Positions 1 to 5,165 of a stretch of DNA of 5,414 nucleotides are shown in pieces. The DNA lies in contig QHRT01000224.1 of NCBI GenBank assembly GCA_003220195.1, positions 277 through 5,690 on the forward strand, written 5' to 3'. Position numbers and translations under genes: made by a program. Each line of letters begins with the position of its first letter. Positions within the stretch are counted from its first letter, which is position 1. The notes below the pieces were generated by a model. That model ran no database searches, had not been told where the DNA came from, and saw only the letters and a list, made by a program, of their open reading frames with translations. The DNA comes from Candidatus Rokuibacteriota bacterium (GTDB lineage Bacteria; Methylomirabilota; Methylomirabilia; Rokubacteriales; CSP1-6).

Positions 1-138
1 GGCCGGTCGTTCCGTCCAGAGTCCGGTCCCGTGCGTGACGCCGAGCGCGGGACCAAGCACGAGACCGACGGCGACAGCGATCACCGCGACACCGGCCCAC
101 GACCAGCGTCGCCAGCGTCCATGAATGAATCGGTCCAT
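1..138 (-). CDS. N-terminus of an unrecognised membrane-anchored or exported protein (partial)
   Basis: The first 46 codons of a leftward gene run off the left edge of the window. The ATG at 138-136 is preceded by a perfect AGGAGGG ribosome binding site seven bases upstream, so the start is well supported. The translation begins MDRFIHGRWRRWSW, a short basic segment rich in Arg and Trp. A hydrophobic stretch follows at about residues 14-34 (AGVAVIAVAVGLVLGPALGV). This looks like a signal peptide or signal anchor with the remainder on the periplasmic side. No domain is visible in the part available and I do not recognise the family. The gene is transcribed divergently from the S41 peptidase homologue, with 157 bases between the two starts, so shared regulation is possible. 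I am confident that it is a gene but not of its function. Confidence 0.75.
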   Translation of the reverse strand, partial: MDRFIHGRWRRWSWAGVAVIAVAVGLVLGPALGVTHGTGLWTERPA

Positions 139-145
139 GACGTTG

Positions 146-152
146 CCCTCCT
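146..152 (-). promoter_or_regulatory. Strong Shine-Dalgarno site of the leftward partial gene
   Basis: Read on the minus strand this is AGGAGGG, seven bases before the ATG at 138-136. It is the best ribosome binding site in the window and fixes the start of the partial gene at the left edge. Confidence 0.8.
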
Positions 153-158
153 GAAACC

Positions 159-177
159 GTGAAAATGTCACTTTCAC
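159..177. promoter_or_regulatory. Inverted repeat GTGAAA-N7-TTTCAC, candidate operator
   Basis: GTGAAA at 159-164 is mirrored exactly by TTTCAC at 172-177 around the spacer atgtcac. A second, overlapping dyad, GTGA-N5-TCAC, lies at 159-171. The element sits just upstream of the ribosome binding site of the leftward gene, so it would fall near that gene's transcription start or in its 5' leader. On the minus strand a TTGATT-like -35 box lies about 18 bases before a weak CATTTT -10 box, and the dyad overlaps this poor promoter match. Binding by a dimeric repressor is inferred from position and symmetry; no specific regulator is recognised. Confidence 0.35.
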
Positions 178-190
178 CGAAAGGTAATCA

Positions 191-222
191 AACGACATGA
201 GGCGGCCGTGAGAACGACATGA
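191..222. repeat. Pair of 10-base direct repeats, AACGACATGA
   Basis: AACGACATGA occurs at 191-200 and 213-222. The 22-base start-to-start spacing is close to two turns of the helix, so both copies would face the same side of the DNA. The hexamer AACGAC recurs at 253-258. The repeats lie in the non-coding region between two divergent genes. That would suit tandem binding of a regulator, but the repeats are short and the role is not shown by sequence alone. Confidence 0.35.
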
Positions 223-295
223 AAACTTTCTCATCCTGAACGCCCGCAGCGGAACGACCGCTTGCGGTTCGGAGACGACGTGCGAGGCTAGGGGC

Positions 296-1498
296 ATGAA
301 GAAAATGCTTGCGATCGGCTCTCTCGTCGGCGTGATGGGCATCAGCCTGGCTGCGGTCGGCGCGAGCGTGGGCACCGATGCCACCTATGCCGGGCTCGGG
401 CTCCTCACCGAGGCTTTCGACGTCGTGAAACGGCAGTACGTCGACGACGTGCCGACTGACAAGCTGATGCAGGACGCCATCGCCGGCACGCTCTCCGATC
501 TCGATCCGGACAGCGTGTTCGTGGATGCGCAGCACGCCCAGGACTGGAAGAGGGTGGGGCCGGCGGGCATCGGTCTCGCGCTGACGCGAAAGAACGACCT
601 GATCACCGTGATTGCCCCGGTCGACGGGAGCCCGGCCGCGAGGGCGGGCATCAAGGCGGGCGACCGCATCGTCAAGATCGACGGGCTCGAGACCCGCGGG
701 CTCCCGCTCTGGCAAGCGGCGCGCCGGCTTTCCGGCCAGCCGGCGACGTCCGTGACGCTGACGGTCGCGCGTGAAGGCTGGACGGACCCTCATGACCTGA
801 CGATCGCGCGCAAGGACGCGCCACCTCCCACCCCATCCGCGCGCGAGCTCGGCAACGGTCTTCTGTATCTCCGGATCCCGAGTCTCGACACCGGGACGGC
901 GCGAGACGTCGAGCGCGAGCTCGCGCGGCATCCTCGCGAGTCACTGGCCGGCATCGTCCTGGACGTTCGGGACAGCCCCGGCGGTGATCCCCACGCCGCG
1001 GCCGGTGTCGCCGGCCTCTTTCTCGGACACGATCCGCGCGACACCGACGCGCCCATCGTCGTCGCGCAGACCAGGAGCCGCGCGCCTCATCAGAACGGCT
1101 CGCTCGTCGCGACGGGCACGGGAGCCTATCGTGACGTCCCGCTGAGCGTGCTCGTCAACCGTGGAACCGAATCGGTGGCGGAAATCCTCGCCGGCGCCCT
1201 GCAAGATTCTCGTCGTGCGACGCTCGTCGGCGTGCGCACCTTCGGGCATGCCGCGATCGAGTCGATCATCACCCTGCCCGACGGCGCGCTGGTGCGGCTC
1301 GAGACCGCGCGCTACGTGACTCCAGCCGGCCGCAAGATCGACGGCACCGGGCTCACGCCCGACGTCACCGTCGAGATGCCGCGCGCGGACGCCGCGTCGG
1401 CGTCGGCGCCGTCGGACACGCCGGCGCCGGACCCGCAGCTCCAGCGCGCGATCGACGTGCTGAAGATCGGCCGCGTCGTCGGGGCCGAAAGGAACTGA
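296..1498 (+). CDS. Exported S41 family (C-terminal processing peptidase-like) PDZ protein with Lys-to-His active-site change
   Basis: This 400-residue protein has the layout of a carboxy-terminal processing peptidase. An N-terminal signal peptide or anchor spans about residues 1-24. A helical N-terminal domain follows at about 30-85, a PDZ domain at about 88-160 (GIGLAL, then SPAARAGIKAGDRIVKIDG) and the S41 core at about 187-360. Core landmarks are LDVRDSPGG (222-230), NRGTESVAEI (288-297) and TFGHAAIE (315-322). S41 peptidases normally use a Ser/Lys dyad plus a Gln four residues after the Lys. Aligned by spacing, the Ser is present (S293), but the Lys is His318 and the Gln is Glu322. The product should act in the periplasm. 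It is either a pseudoenzyme or has an altered mechanism. A low-complexity Ala/Pro/Asp tail spans about 363-380. GAGG at 284-287 supports the start. The family assignment is firm, but peptidase activity is uncertain. Confidence 0.9.
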   Translation: MKKMLAIGSLVGVMGISLAAVGASVGTDATYAGLGLLTEAFDVVKRQYVDDVPTDKLMQDAIAGTLSDLDPDSVFVDAQHAQDWKRVGPAGIGLALTRKNDLITVIAPVDGSPAARAGIKAGDRIVKIDGLETRGLPLWQAARRLSGQPATSVTLTVAREGWTDPHDLTIARKDAPPPTPSARELGNGLLYLRIPSLDTGTARDVERELARHPRESLAGIVLDVRDSPGGDPHAAAGVAGLFLGHDPRDTDAPIVVAQTRSRAPHQNGSLVATGTGAYRDVPLSVLVNRGTESVAEILAGALQDSRRATLVGVRTFGHAAIESIITLPDGALVRLETARYVTPAGRKIDGTGLTPDVTVEMPRADAASASAPSDTPAPDPQLQRAIDVLKIGRVVGAERN

Positions 1499-1510
1499 CC
1501 GCGGGAGACC

Positions 1511-1529
1511 GCGCGCTCGCGTCGCGCGC
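1511..1529. terminator. GC hairpin between convergent genes, weak terminator candidate
   Basis: GCGCGC (1511-1516) pairs with GCGCGC (1524-1529) around a seven-base loop. It lies in the 50-base gap between the stop of the S41 gene (1498) and the stop of the leftward MFS-like gene (1549). No T-run follows on either strand, so it is not a standard intrinsic terminator. Position alone makes a role in ending transcription or protecting the 3' end plausible. Confidence 0.25.
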
Positions 1530-1536
1530 CGTCGCG
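1511..1536. repeat. Left copy of a 26/27-base near-identical direct repeat
   Basis: This stretch matches 2171-2197 at 24 of 27 aligned columns: GCGCGCTCG, then GTC, then CGCGCCGTCGCG, with two substitutions and one single-base gap between the blocks. The two copies lie on either side of the shortened MFS-like gene. Because both are GC-alternating and of low complexity, chance similarity cannot be excluded. Confidence 0.35.
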
Positions 1537-1548
1537 AACGTCGGCTGA

Positions 1549-2106
1549 CTAGCGCCGGCCGAGCGCCAGCTGTTTCGCCTCCGGTAATCGTCTGAGCGCC
1601 CACATCGCGAGGGTGCCGAGGAACGGACCGGGCGCGAGAAACAGGAACGCGGAGGCCCAGCCCCAGGCGTCGGCCATCACGGGCACCAGTCGCGTCGACG
1701 CGAGCGTCAAGAGAAAGCCGATCGACGTCTGCAGCGACAGCGCCGTGCCGACGTATTCGCGCGGCGCCAGCTCGCTCACCGACGTCGAGAACTGCGCGGC
1801 CAGCCCGGTGACGAAGCGGCAAGTCAGCACGAGCGGCAGCGAGTCGATCAGCGGAAGCAGCCCGGCGTTGGCGGCGGCGCCGAGCAAAGCCGCGAACGCG
1901 AAGAGGCGTCGGGCCCCGAGCGCGTCGGCCAGCGTGAACAGCGTGCTCGCCGCGGTGCCGACGACGAACCCGAGCGTCACCGCCATCGACAGCCACGCGT
2001 TCGCGGCCGGCGACATCCACTGGACCGACAGCATCGGCACGATCGCGGTCGCGGAGAACCAGAGAGAGAGCGCGCCGAGCTCGGCGAGGCAGATCCAGAC
2101 GAGCAT
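1549..2106 (-). CDS. Very short MFS transporter-like protein, apparently lacking its central helices
   Basis: The frame encodes 185 residues, less than half of a normal 12-helix major facilitator of about 400. Residues 2-26 resemble the first MFS helix (CLAELGALSLWFSATAIVP). Residues 37-58 resemble the second, followed by a helix 2-3 loop (DALGARRLF, 61-69) like the family's Asp/Arg motif A. A third helix (about 68-88) and a start of helix 4 (CRFVTG) come next. At about residues 101-107 (GLAAQFS) the text jumps to what in full-length relatives lies near the C-terminus: SELAPREYVGTALSLQTSIG, then two hydrophobic segments (about 119-144 and 147-170) and a basic tail. This reading rests on remembered family patterns. 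No good ribosome binding site precedes the ATG at 2106, and the frame stays open upstream without an in-frame ATG, GTG or TTG nearby. It is probably a decayed or non-functional transporter gene. Confidence 0.6.
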   Translation of the reverse strand: MLVWICLAELGALSLWFSATAIVPMLSVQWMSPAANAWLSMAVTLGFVVGTAASTLFTLADALGARRLFAFAALLGAAANAGLLPLIDSLPLVLTCRFVTGLAAQFSTSVSELAPREYVGTALSLQTSIGFLLTLASTRLVPVMADAWGWASAFLFLAPGPFLGTLAMWALRRLPEAKQLALGRR

Positions 2107-2138
2107 CCGCCATCGCGCGGCGTCCGGTGACGCGCCGG

Positions 2139-2157
2139 CGGCGCGCTTCGCGCGCCG
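2139..2157. other. Strong GC hairpin upstream of the MFS-like start
   Basis: CGGCGCGC (2139-2146) and GCGCGCCG (2150-2157) form an eight-base-pair perfect stem around a TTC triloop. With the neighbouring hairpin at 2161-2179 it fills most of the 76 bases between the cyclase stop (2183) and the MFS-like ATG (2106). In the leftward transcript it would lie in the 5' region of the MFS-like frame. It could hinder ribosomes or protect the 3' end of the cyclase message. No T-tract follows. Confidence 0.45.
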
Positions 2158-2160
2158 GAG

Positions 2161-2179
2161 CGAGCGCGCGGCGCGCTCG
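2161..2179. other. Strong GC hairpin just after the cyclase stop codon
   Basis: CGAGCGCGC (2161-2169) and GCGCGCTCG (2171-2179) are nine-base complementary arms. With a realistic CGG loop the stem is eight base pairs. In the leftward transcript it begins four bases after the TGA of the cyclase gene (2185-2183). It could mark the 3' end of the signalling operon, but the lack of a T-run argues against a classical intrinsic terminator. Confidence 0.45.
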
Positions 2180-2197
2180 GAGTCACGCGCCGTCGCG
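2171..2197. repeat. Right copy of a 26/27-base near-identical direct repeat
   Basis: This is the partner of 1511-1536, matching at 24 of 27 aligned columns. This copy spans the last four sense codons and the TGA of the cyclase gene and overlaps one arm of the hairpin at 2161-2179. Together the two copies bracket the shortened MFS-like gene. Confidence 0.35.
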
Positions 2198-3283
2198 CAG
2201 ACGGACGAGATTGAACGCCGGAACGGGCTTGAGGAATCCCTTCAGCGAGAGCGCGCCGACCTCCTCGGCCTCGATGAGCTCTTCGGCGGCGCCGGCCACC
2301 CGCGACGCGATCAGGATCTGCCCGGCCTTGGCTTCACCGCAGAGCCGCGCCGAGAGGTTCGTCACCGTGCCGATCGCGCCGTAGTCCCACCGGCCCTCGA
2401 AGCCGATCGCGCCGAGCGTGGCGTAGCCCTGCGAGATGCCGACGCCGATCGCGAGGTCGTATCCGCGCTTCTTCCATCCCACCGAGAGCTGCGCGAAGCG
2501 GTCGCGCATCGCCGTCGCCATGCGGATCGCGCGCTCGGCCGGGTTGTCGACGGGCACCGGGTCGTTGAAGAACACCATCATGCCGTCGCCGGTGAATCGC
2601 TCGAGCGTGCCTTCGTGCTCCACGACCAGGGCGCCCATCGCCGCGTGGTATTCACGGAGCACGCCCATCAGCTCTTCGGGGTCGGCGGTCTCGGCGAACG
2701 CGGTGTAGCCGCGGAGATCGAGGAACACGACCGTGATCTCGCGCCGATGGCTCTTCAACGGATCTTCGGCGCCGCCCTTGACGATCGCTTCGGCGAGCTG
2801 CGGAGAGAAAAATCGTTTCAGTCGCGACAGCCGCTCGAGCTCCGTCACCTGGTCCTGCACGCGCTGCTCGAGCGTCGTGTTCAGGTCCTGGAGCTCGTCG
2901 TGGTACTCCTTGACCCGCAGCAGCGACCGTACGCGGGCCAACAGCTCGGCCTGGTTGATCGGCTTCGTCAGGAAGTCGTCGGCGCCGGCCTCGATGCCCT
3001 TGATGCGTTCCTGGCCGGGGTCGAGCGCCGTGACCATCACGACCGGCAGCACACCGGTCGCCGGGTTCTCGCGAATCTTCCGGCAGACGTCGTAGCCGTT
3101 CAGGTCCGGCATCATGACGTCGAGCAGCACCAGGTCCGGCGCTTCGGCCGAGACCTTTTCCAGGGCCTCGCGGCCGCCGCCCGCCGTCACGACCCGGTAG
3201 CCCTTGAACGTGAGCAGGTCGGCGAGCAGCTTGACGTTCTTTTCGGTGTCGTCGACGACGAGAATCTTCGCCGGTGTCTTCAT
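2183..3283 (-). CDS. Receiver domain-adenylate/guanylate cyclase fusion (class III)
   Basis: This 366-residue cytoplasmic response regulator has a cyclase as its output. The receiver domain (about 5-122) has the acidic pair D11/D12, phospho-acceptor D55 (LLDVMMPD), T85 and K107. A helical, probably coiled-coil linker (about 124-158) leads into LKRFFSPQLAEAI, typical of the entry to class III catalytic domains. The cyclase domain (about 183-362) keeps both metal-binding aspartates, D189 (VFLDLRGYTAF) and D233 (RFTGDGMMVFF), and the transition-state pair N309 and R313 (TNLSARL). The two purine-selecting positions, Lys and Thr/Asp in well-studied adenylyl cyclases, are R229 and G302 here, so ATP versus GTP preference cannot be read. 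The ATG overlaps the upstream receiver's stop in ATGA, with GGAG five bases before it, indicating coupled translation. The likely role is phosphorylation-controlled synthesis of a cyclic nucleotide. Confidence 0.92.
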   Translation of the reverse strand: MKTPAKILVVDDTEKNVKLLADLLTFKGYRVVTAGGGREALEKVSAEAPDLVLLDVMMPDLNGYDVCRKIRENPATGVLPVVMVTALDPGQERIKGIEAGADDFLTKPINQAELLARVRSLLRVKEYHDELQDLNTTLEQRVQDQVTELERLSRLKRFFSPQLAEAIVKGGAEDPLKSHRREITVVFLDLRGYTAFAETADPEELMGVLREYHAAMGALVVEHEGTLERFTGDGMMVFFNDPVPVDNPAERAIRMATAMRDRFAQLSVGWKKRGYDLAIGVGISQGYATLGAIGFEGRWDYGAIGTVTNLSARLCGEAKAGQILIASRVAGAAEELIEAEEVGALSLKGFLKPVPAFNLVRLRDGA

Positions 3284-3654
3284 GGGCGCTCCAGGATGGT
3301 CCGGACGGCTTCGAGGAACTGTTTGACGCTGATCGGCTTGGCCTGATAGCCGTCGAAGCCGGCGGTCATGATGTTCTGCCGGTCCTGTGCCATCACCGAC
3401 GCGGTGACGGCGATGACGGGAATCTCTCGTGTCAGCGGATCGGCGCGAAGCTGCCGGAGCGCTTCGATGCCGTTGATCCCGGGGAGCTGGATGTCCATGA
3501 GCACCAGCTTGGGATGCTGCTCCCGGGCCAGCGTCACACCGTCCTCGCCGGTCTCGGCCTCGATGGTCTGGTAGCCCTTGAACTGCAGAGCGTCCCGGAC
3601 CAGCTTCCGGTTCTTGTCGTTGTCCTCGACGATCAGGATCAGCTCGTTGGCCAT
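3280..3654 (-). CDS. Single-domain response regulator, DivK/CheY-like
   Basis: The 124-residue protein is one complete receiver domain with no output domain. It has E10/D11 near the N-terminus (ILIVEDND), phospho-acceptor D54 (LVLMDIQLPG), T84 (IAVTAS) and K106 (GYQAKPIS), so all residues needed for phosphorylation are present. The VEDND start and MDIQLPG around the acceptor recall DivK-type receivers. Its start lies inside the end of the histidine kinase gene (16-base overlap) and its TGA overlaps the cyclase ATG. The three are therefore almost certainly one transcript with coupled translation. It could be a phosphate shuttle between the kinase and the receiver of the cyclase, or a separate protein-interaction output. 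The ribosome binding site (GGTGA, four bases before ATG) is modest, as expected for a coupled start. Confidence 0.92.
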   Translation of the reverse strand: MANELILIVEDNDKNRKLVRDALQFKGYQTIEAETGEDGVTLAREQHPKLVLMDIQLPGINGIEALRQLRADPLTREIPVIAVTASVMAQDRQNIMTAGFDGYQAKPISVKQFLEAVRTILERP

Positions 3655-5165
3655 GCTTTCACCGGTAACGTGAACGTGAATGTGGAGCCCTCGCCGGGCG
3701 CGCTCTTCAACCAGATGCTGCCGCCGTGCAGCTCGACGAACTTCCTCGTCAGCGCAAGCCCGAGGCCCGTCCCCTCCCGCTTTCGCGCGTAGTCGGTCCC
3801 CACCTGCCTGAACTCCTCGAACACCGCGGCGTGGTCCTCCGGCGCGATCCCGATGCCGGTGTCGGCCACCGACACCTCGACGGTGCCGTCGGCGAGCGCC
3901 GCCTTCACCGCGATGGCGCCGCCCTCCGGCGTGAACTTCACGGCGTTGGAGAGCAAATTGAGCACGATCTGTCGCACCTTCCGCTCGTCAGCGACGAGCT
4001 CGCCGATCTCGGGATCGACGTCCAGCGAGAGGCGCAACCCGCGACGGCTCGCGCGCTCTCGGATCAGCGTGAGCGTGTTCGCGAGCGTCGTCGGCAGATC
4101 GAAGCGCTCGAGCGCCAGCTCCATGCGACCCGCCTCGACCTTCGAGAGGTCGAGGATGTCATTGATCAGCGAGAGCAGGTGACGCCCCGACGAGAGGATA
4201 TCTTCGATGTACTCCGCCTGCTTGTCATTCAGCTCGCCGAACATCCGGTCGCTCAGCACTTCGGAGAATCCAATGATCGCATTGAGCGGCGTCCGGAGCT
4301 CGTGCGACATGTTGGCAAGGAACTCCGACTTGTGCCGGCTGGCCGCCTCGAGCTGCTCGTAGAGCCGGCCGAGCTCGTTCGCCGTCCGGTTCAGGTTCTG
4401 CGCCAGCGCCCCCAGCTCGTCACGATTCGGCACGTCCACGTGCGTCCCGAAGTCGCCGGCGGTGATCTGCCGGAGCGCGGCGTCCATCTGCTTCACGGGA
4501 CCGATCAGGGACCACGAGATCGCGTAACCGAGCACCAGCGCGAGGGCAATGGCGCCGAGGCCGAAGGCGACGACGACCGACCGCGACGCGACGTACTCGT
4601 CGTGGCTCGCCTCGATGCTGGCGACCATGTCGGCCTCGGCCTTGTTGACCAGCTGGTTGGTCAGGCGCTCGAGCCGATCCGCGAGCGGCGTCGCCCGCGA
4701 CAGCTGAAGCTCGCGCGCCTCGGCGTCGTGGCCGCTCCGGATGCGATCGATCACGTCGGTGACTACCTTGATGAACTTCTCGTAGTCGTCGCGCACCTGG
4801 CCGAGCAGCTCGGCCTCGTCCTTCGCCACGAACTGCAGCCGATCCAGGTCGTAGCCGAACTGGTTCAGCTGCCGGAGCGTCGCGTCGAGGGTGCGCTCGT
4901 CCGGGACCAGCAACGCGGCGGAGACGCTGTAGAGCTGCCCGGTCGTGTCGTGCTGGAGCTGCCGGTAGGCCGCGATCTTGCGTTGGAGCTTCACGAGGTC
5001 TTCCGCGCGCCGGTTGACGCCGACGAGCGCCCGGAGCCCGACCGCGCCGACCGCGATCAGGAGCACGACGATCGTGAGGAACGCCACGACCAGCTTGGCG
5101 TGGACGGGCGCGGGCACCCGGGCGACGAGGCGAGGCAACCAGCGGTAGAGCCACGTCCGCATCAC
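3639..5165 (-). CDS. Membrane sensor histidine kinase with HAMP domain
   Basis: The 508-residue kinase has a basic N-terminus, a transmembrane helix at about 24-46, a helical extracytoplasmic region of about 150 residues (47-195) and a second transmembrane helix at about 197-219. A HAMP linker follows (about 220-272), then the HisKA dimerisation domain with phospho-acceptor H288 (NMSHELRTPLNAI). The ATPase domain carries the N box (N403 and N407 in LNLLSNAVKF), G1 (DTGIGI, 435-440) and G2 (GTGLGL, 465-470). All catalytic motifs are intact. There is no PAS or fused receiver, so its partners are probably the receivers encoded just downstream. The sensor region looks like a four-helix bundle with no recognisable ligand pocket. 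GTG at 5165-5163 is chosen because AAGGAG lies 11 bases upstream. ATG at 5162 (TGATG with the upstream stop) is nearly as likely and changes the protein by one residue. Confidence 0.93.
   Translation of the reverse strand: MMRTWLYRWLPRLVARVPAPVHAKLVVAFLTIVVLLIAVGAVGLRALVGVNRRAEDLVKLQRKIAAYRQLQHDTTGQLYSVSAALLVPDERTLDATLRQLNQFGYDLDRLQFVAKDEAELLGQVRDDYEKFIKVVTDVIDRIRSGHDAEARELQLSRATPLADRLERLTNQLVNKAEADMVASIEASHDEYVASRSVVVAFGLGAIALALVLGYAISWSLIGPVKQMDAALRQITAGDFGTHVDVPNRDELGALAQNLNRTANELGRLYEQLEAASRHKSEFLANMSHELRTPLNAIIGFSEVLSDRMFGELNDKQAEYIEDILSSGRHLLSLINDILDLSKVEAGRMELALERFDLPTTLANTLTLIRERASRRGLRLSLDVDPEIGELVADERKVRQIVLNLLSNAVKFTPEGGAIAVKAALADGTVEVSVADTGIGIAPEDHAAVFEEFRQVGTDYARKREGTGLGLALTRKFVELHGGSIWLKSAPGEGSTFTFTLPVKAWPTS

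Larger units (their letters stand above)
139..295. other. Divergent intergenic region
   Basis: These 157 bases separate the leftward partial gene from the rightward S41 gene and are visibly more A/T-rich than their surroundings at 150-240. They contain the inverted repeat at 159-177, the direct repeats at 191-222 and a short palindrome CCGC-TT-GCGG at 258-267. I see no convincing sigma-70 promoter for the rightward gene. Its ribosome binding site is probably GAGG at 284-287, eight bases before the ATG. Confidence 0.6.

Noticed and set aside
251..270. GGAAC followed by a short palindrome, considered as an ECF-sigma -35 element for the S41 gene
   Set aside because: No matching -10 element is visible at the expected distance before the ATG at 296, so the resemblance rests on five bases only.
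188..931. Leftward open frame of 247 codons antisense to the S41 gene
   Set aside because: It opposes a well-supported S41 coding sequence, extends into the divergent regulatory region and shows no domain.
1499..1548. Intrinsic terminator for the S41 gene
   Set aside because: A hairpin is present, but neither strand has a T-run after it, so it is listed only as a weak candidate.
941..2113. Leftward open frame of 390 codons spanning the 3' half of the S41 gene, the convergent gap and the MFS-like gene in another frame
   Set aside because: The translation is Arg/Ala/Asp-rich with no hydrophobic or conserved segments, whereas the overlapping S41 and MFS frames carry clear family motifs.
1613..3346. 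Long rightward open frame of 577 codons opposite the MFS-like and cyclase genes
   Set aside because: It runs antisense to a clear receiver-cyclase gene with all catalytic residues. Its translation is low-complexity Arg/Ala/Asp/His-rich text with no domain, as expected from the opposite strand of GC-rich coding DNA.
4420..5154. Leftward open frame of 244 codons in an alternative frame of the kinase gene
   Set aside because: It is same-strand frame shadow of the kinase N-terminal half. The Arg/Ala/Gly-rich translation lacks the transmembrane segments and HAMP pattern seen in the true frame.
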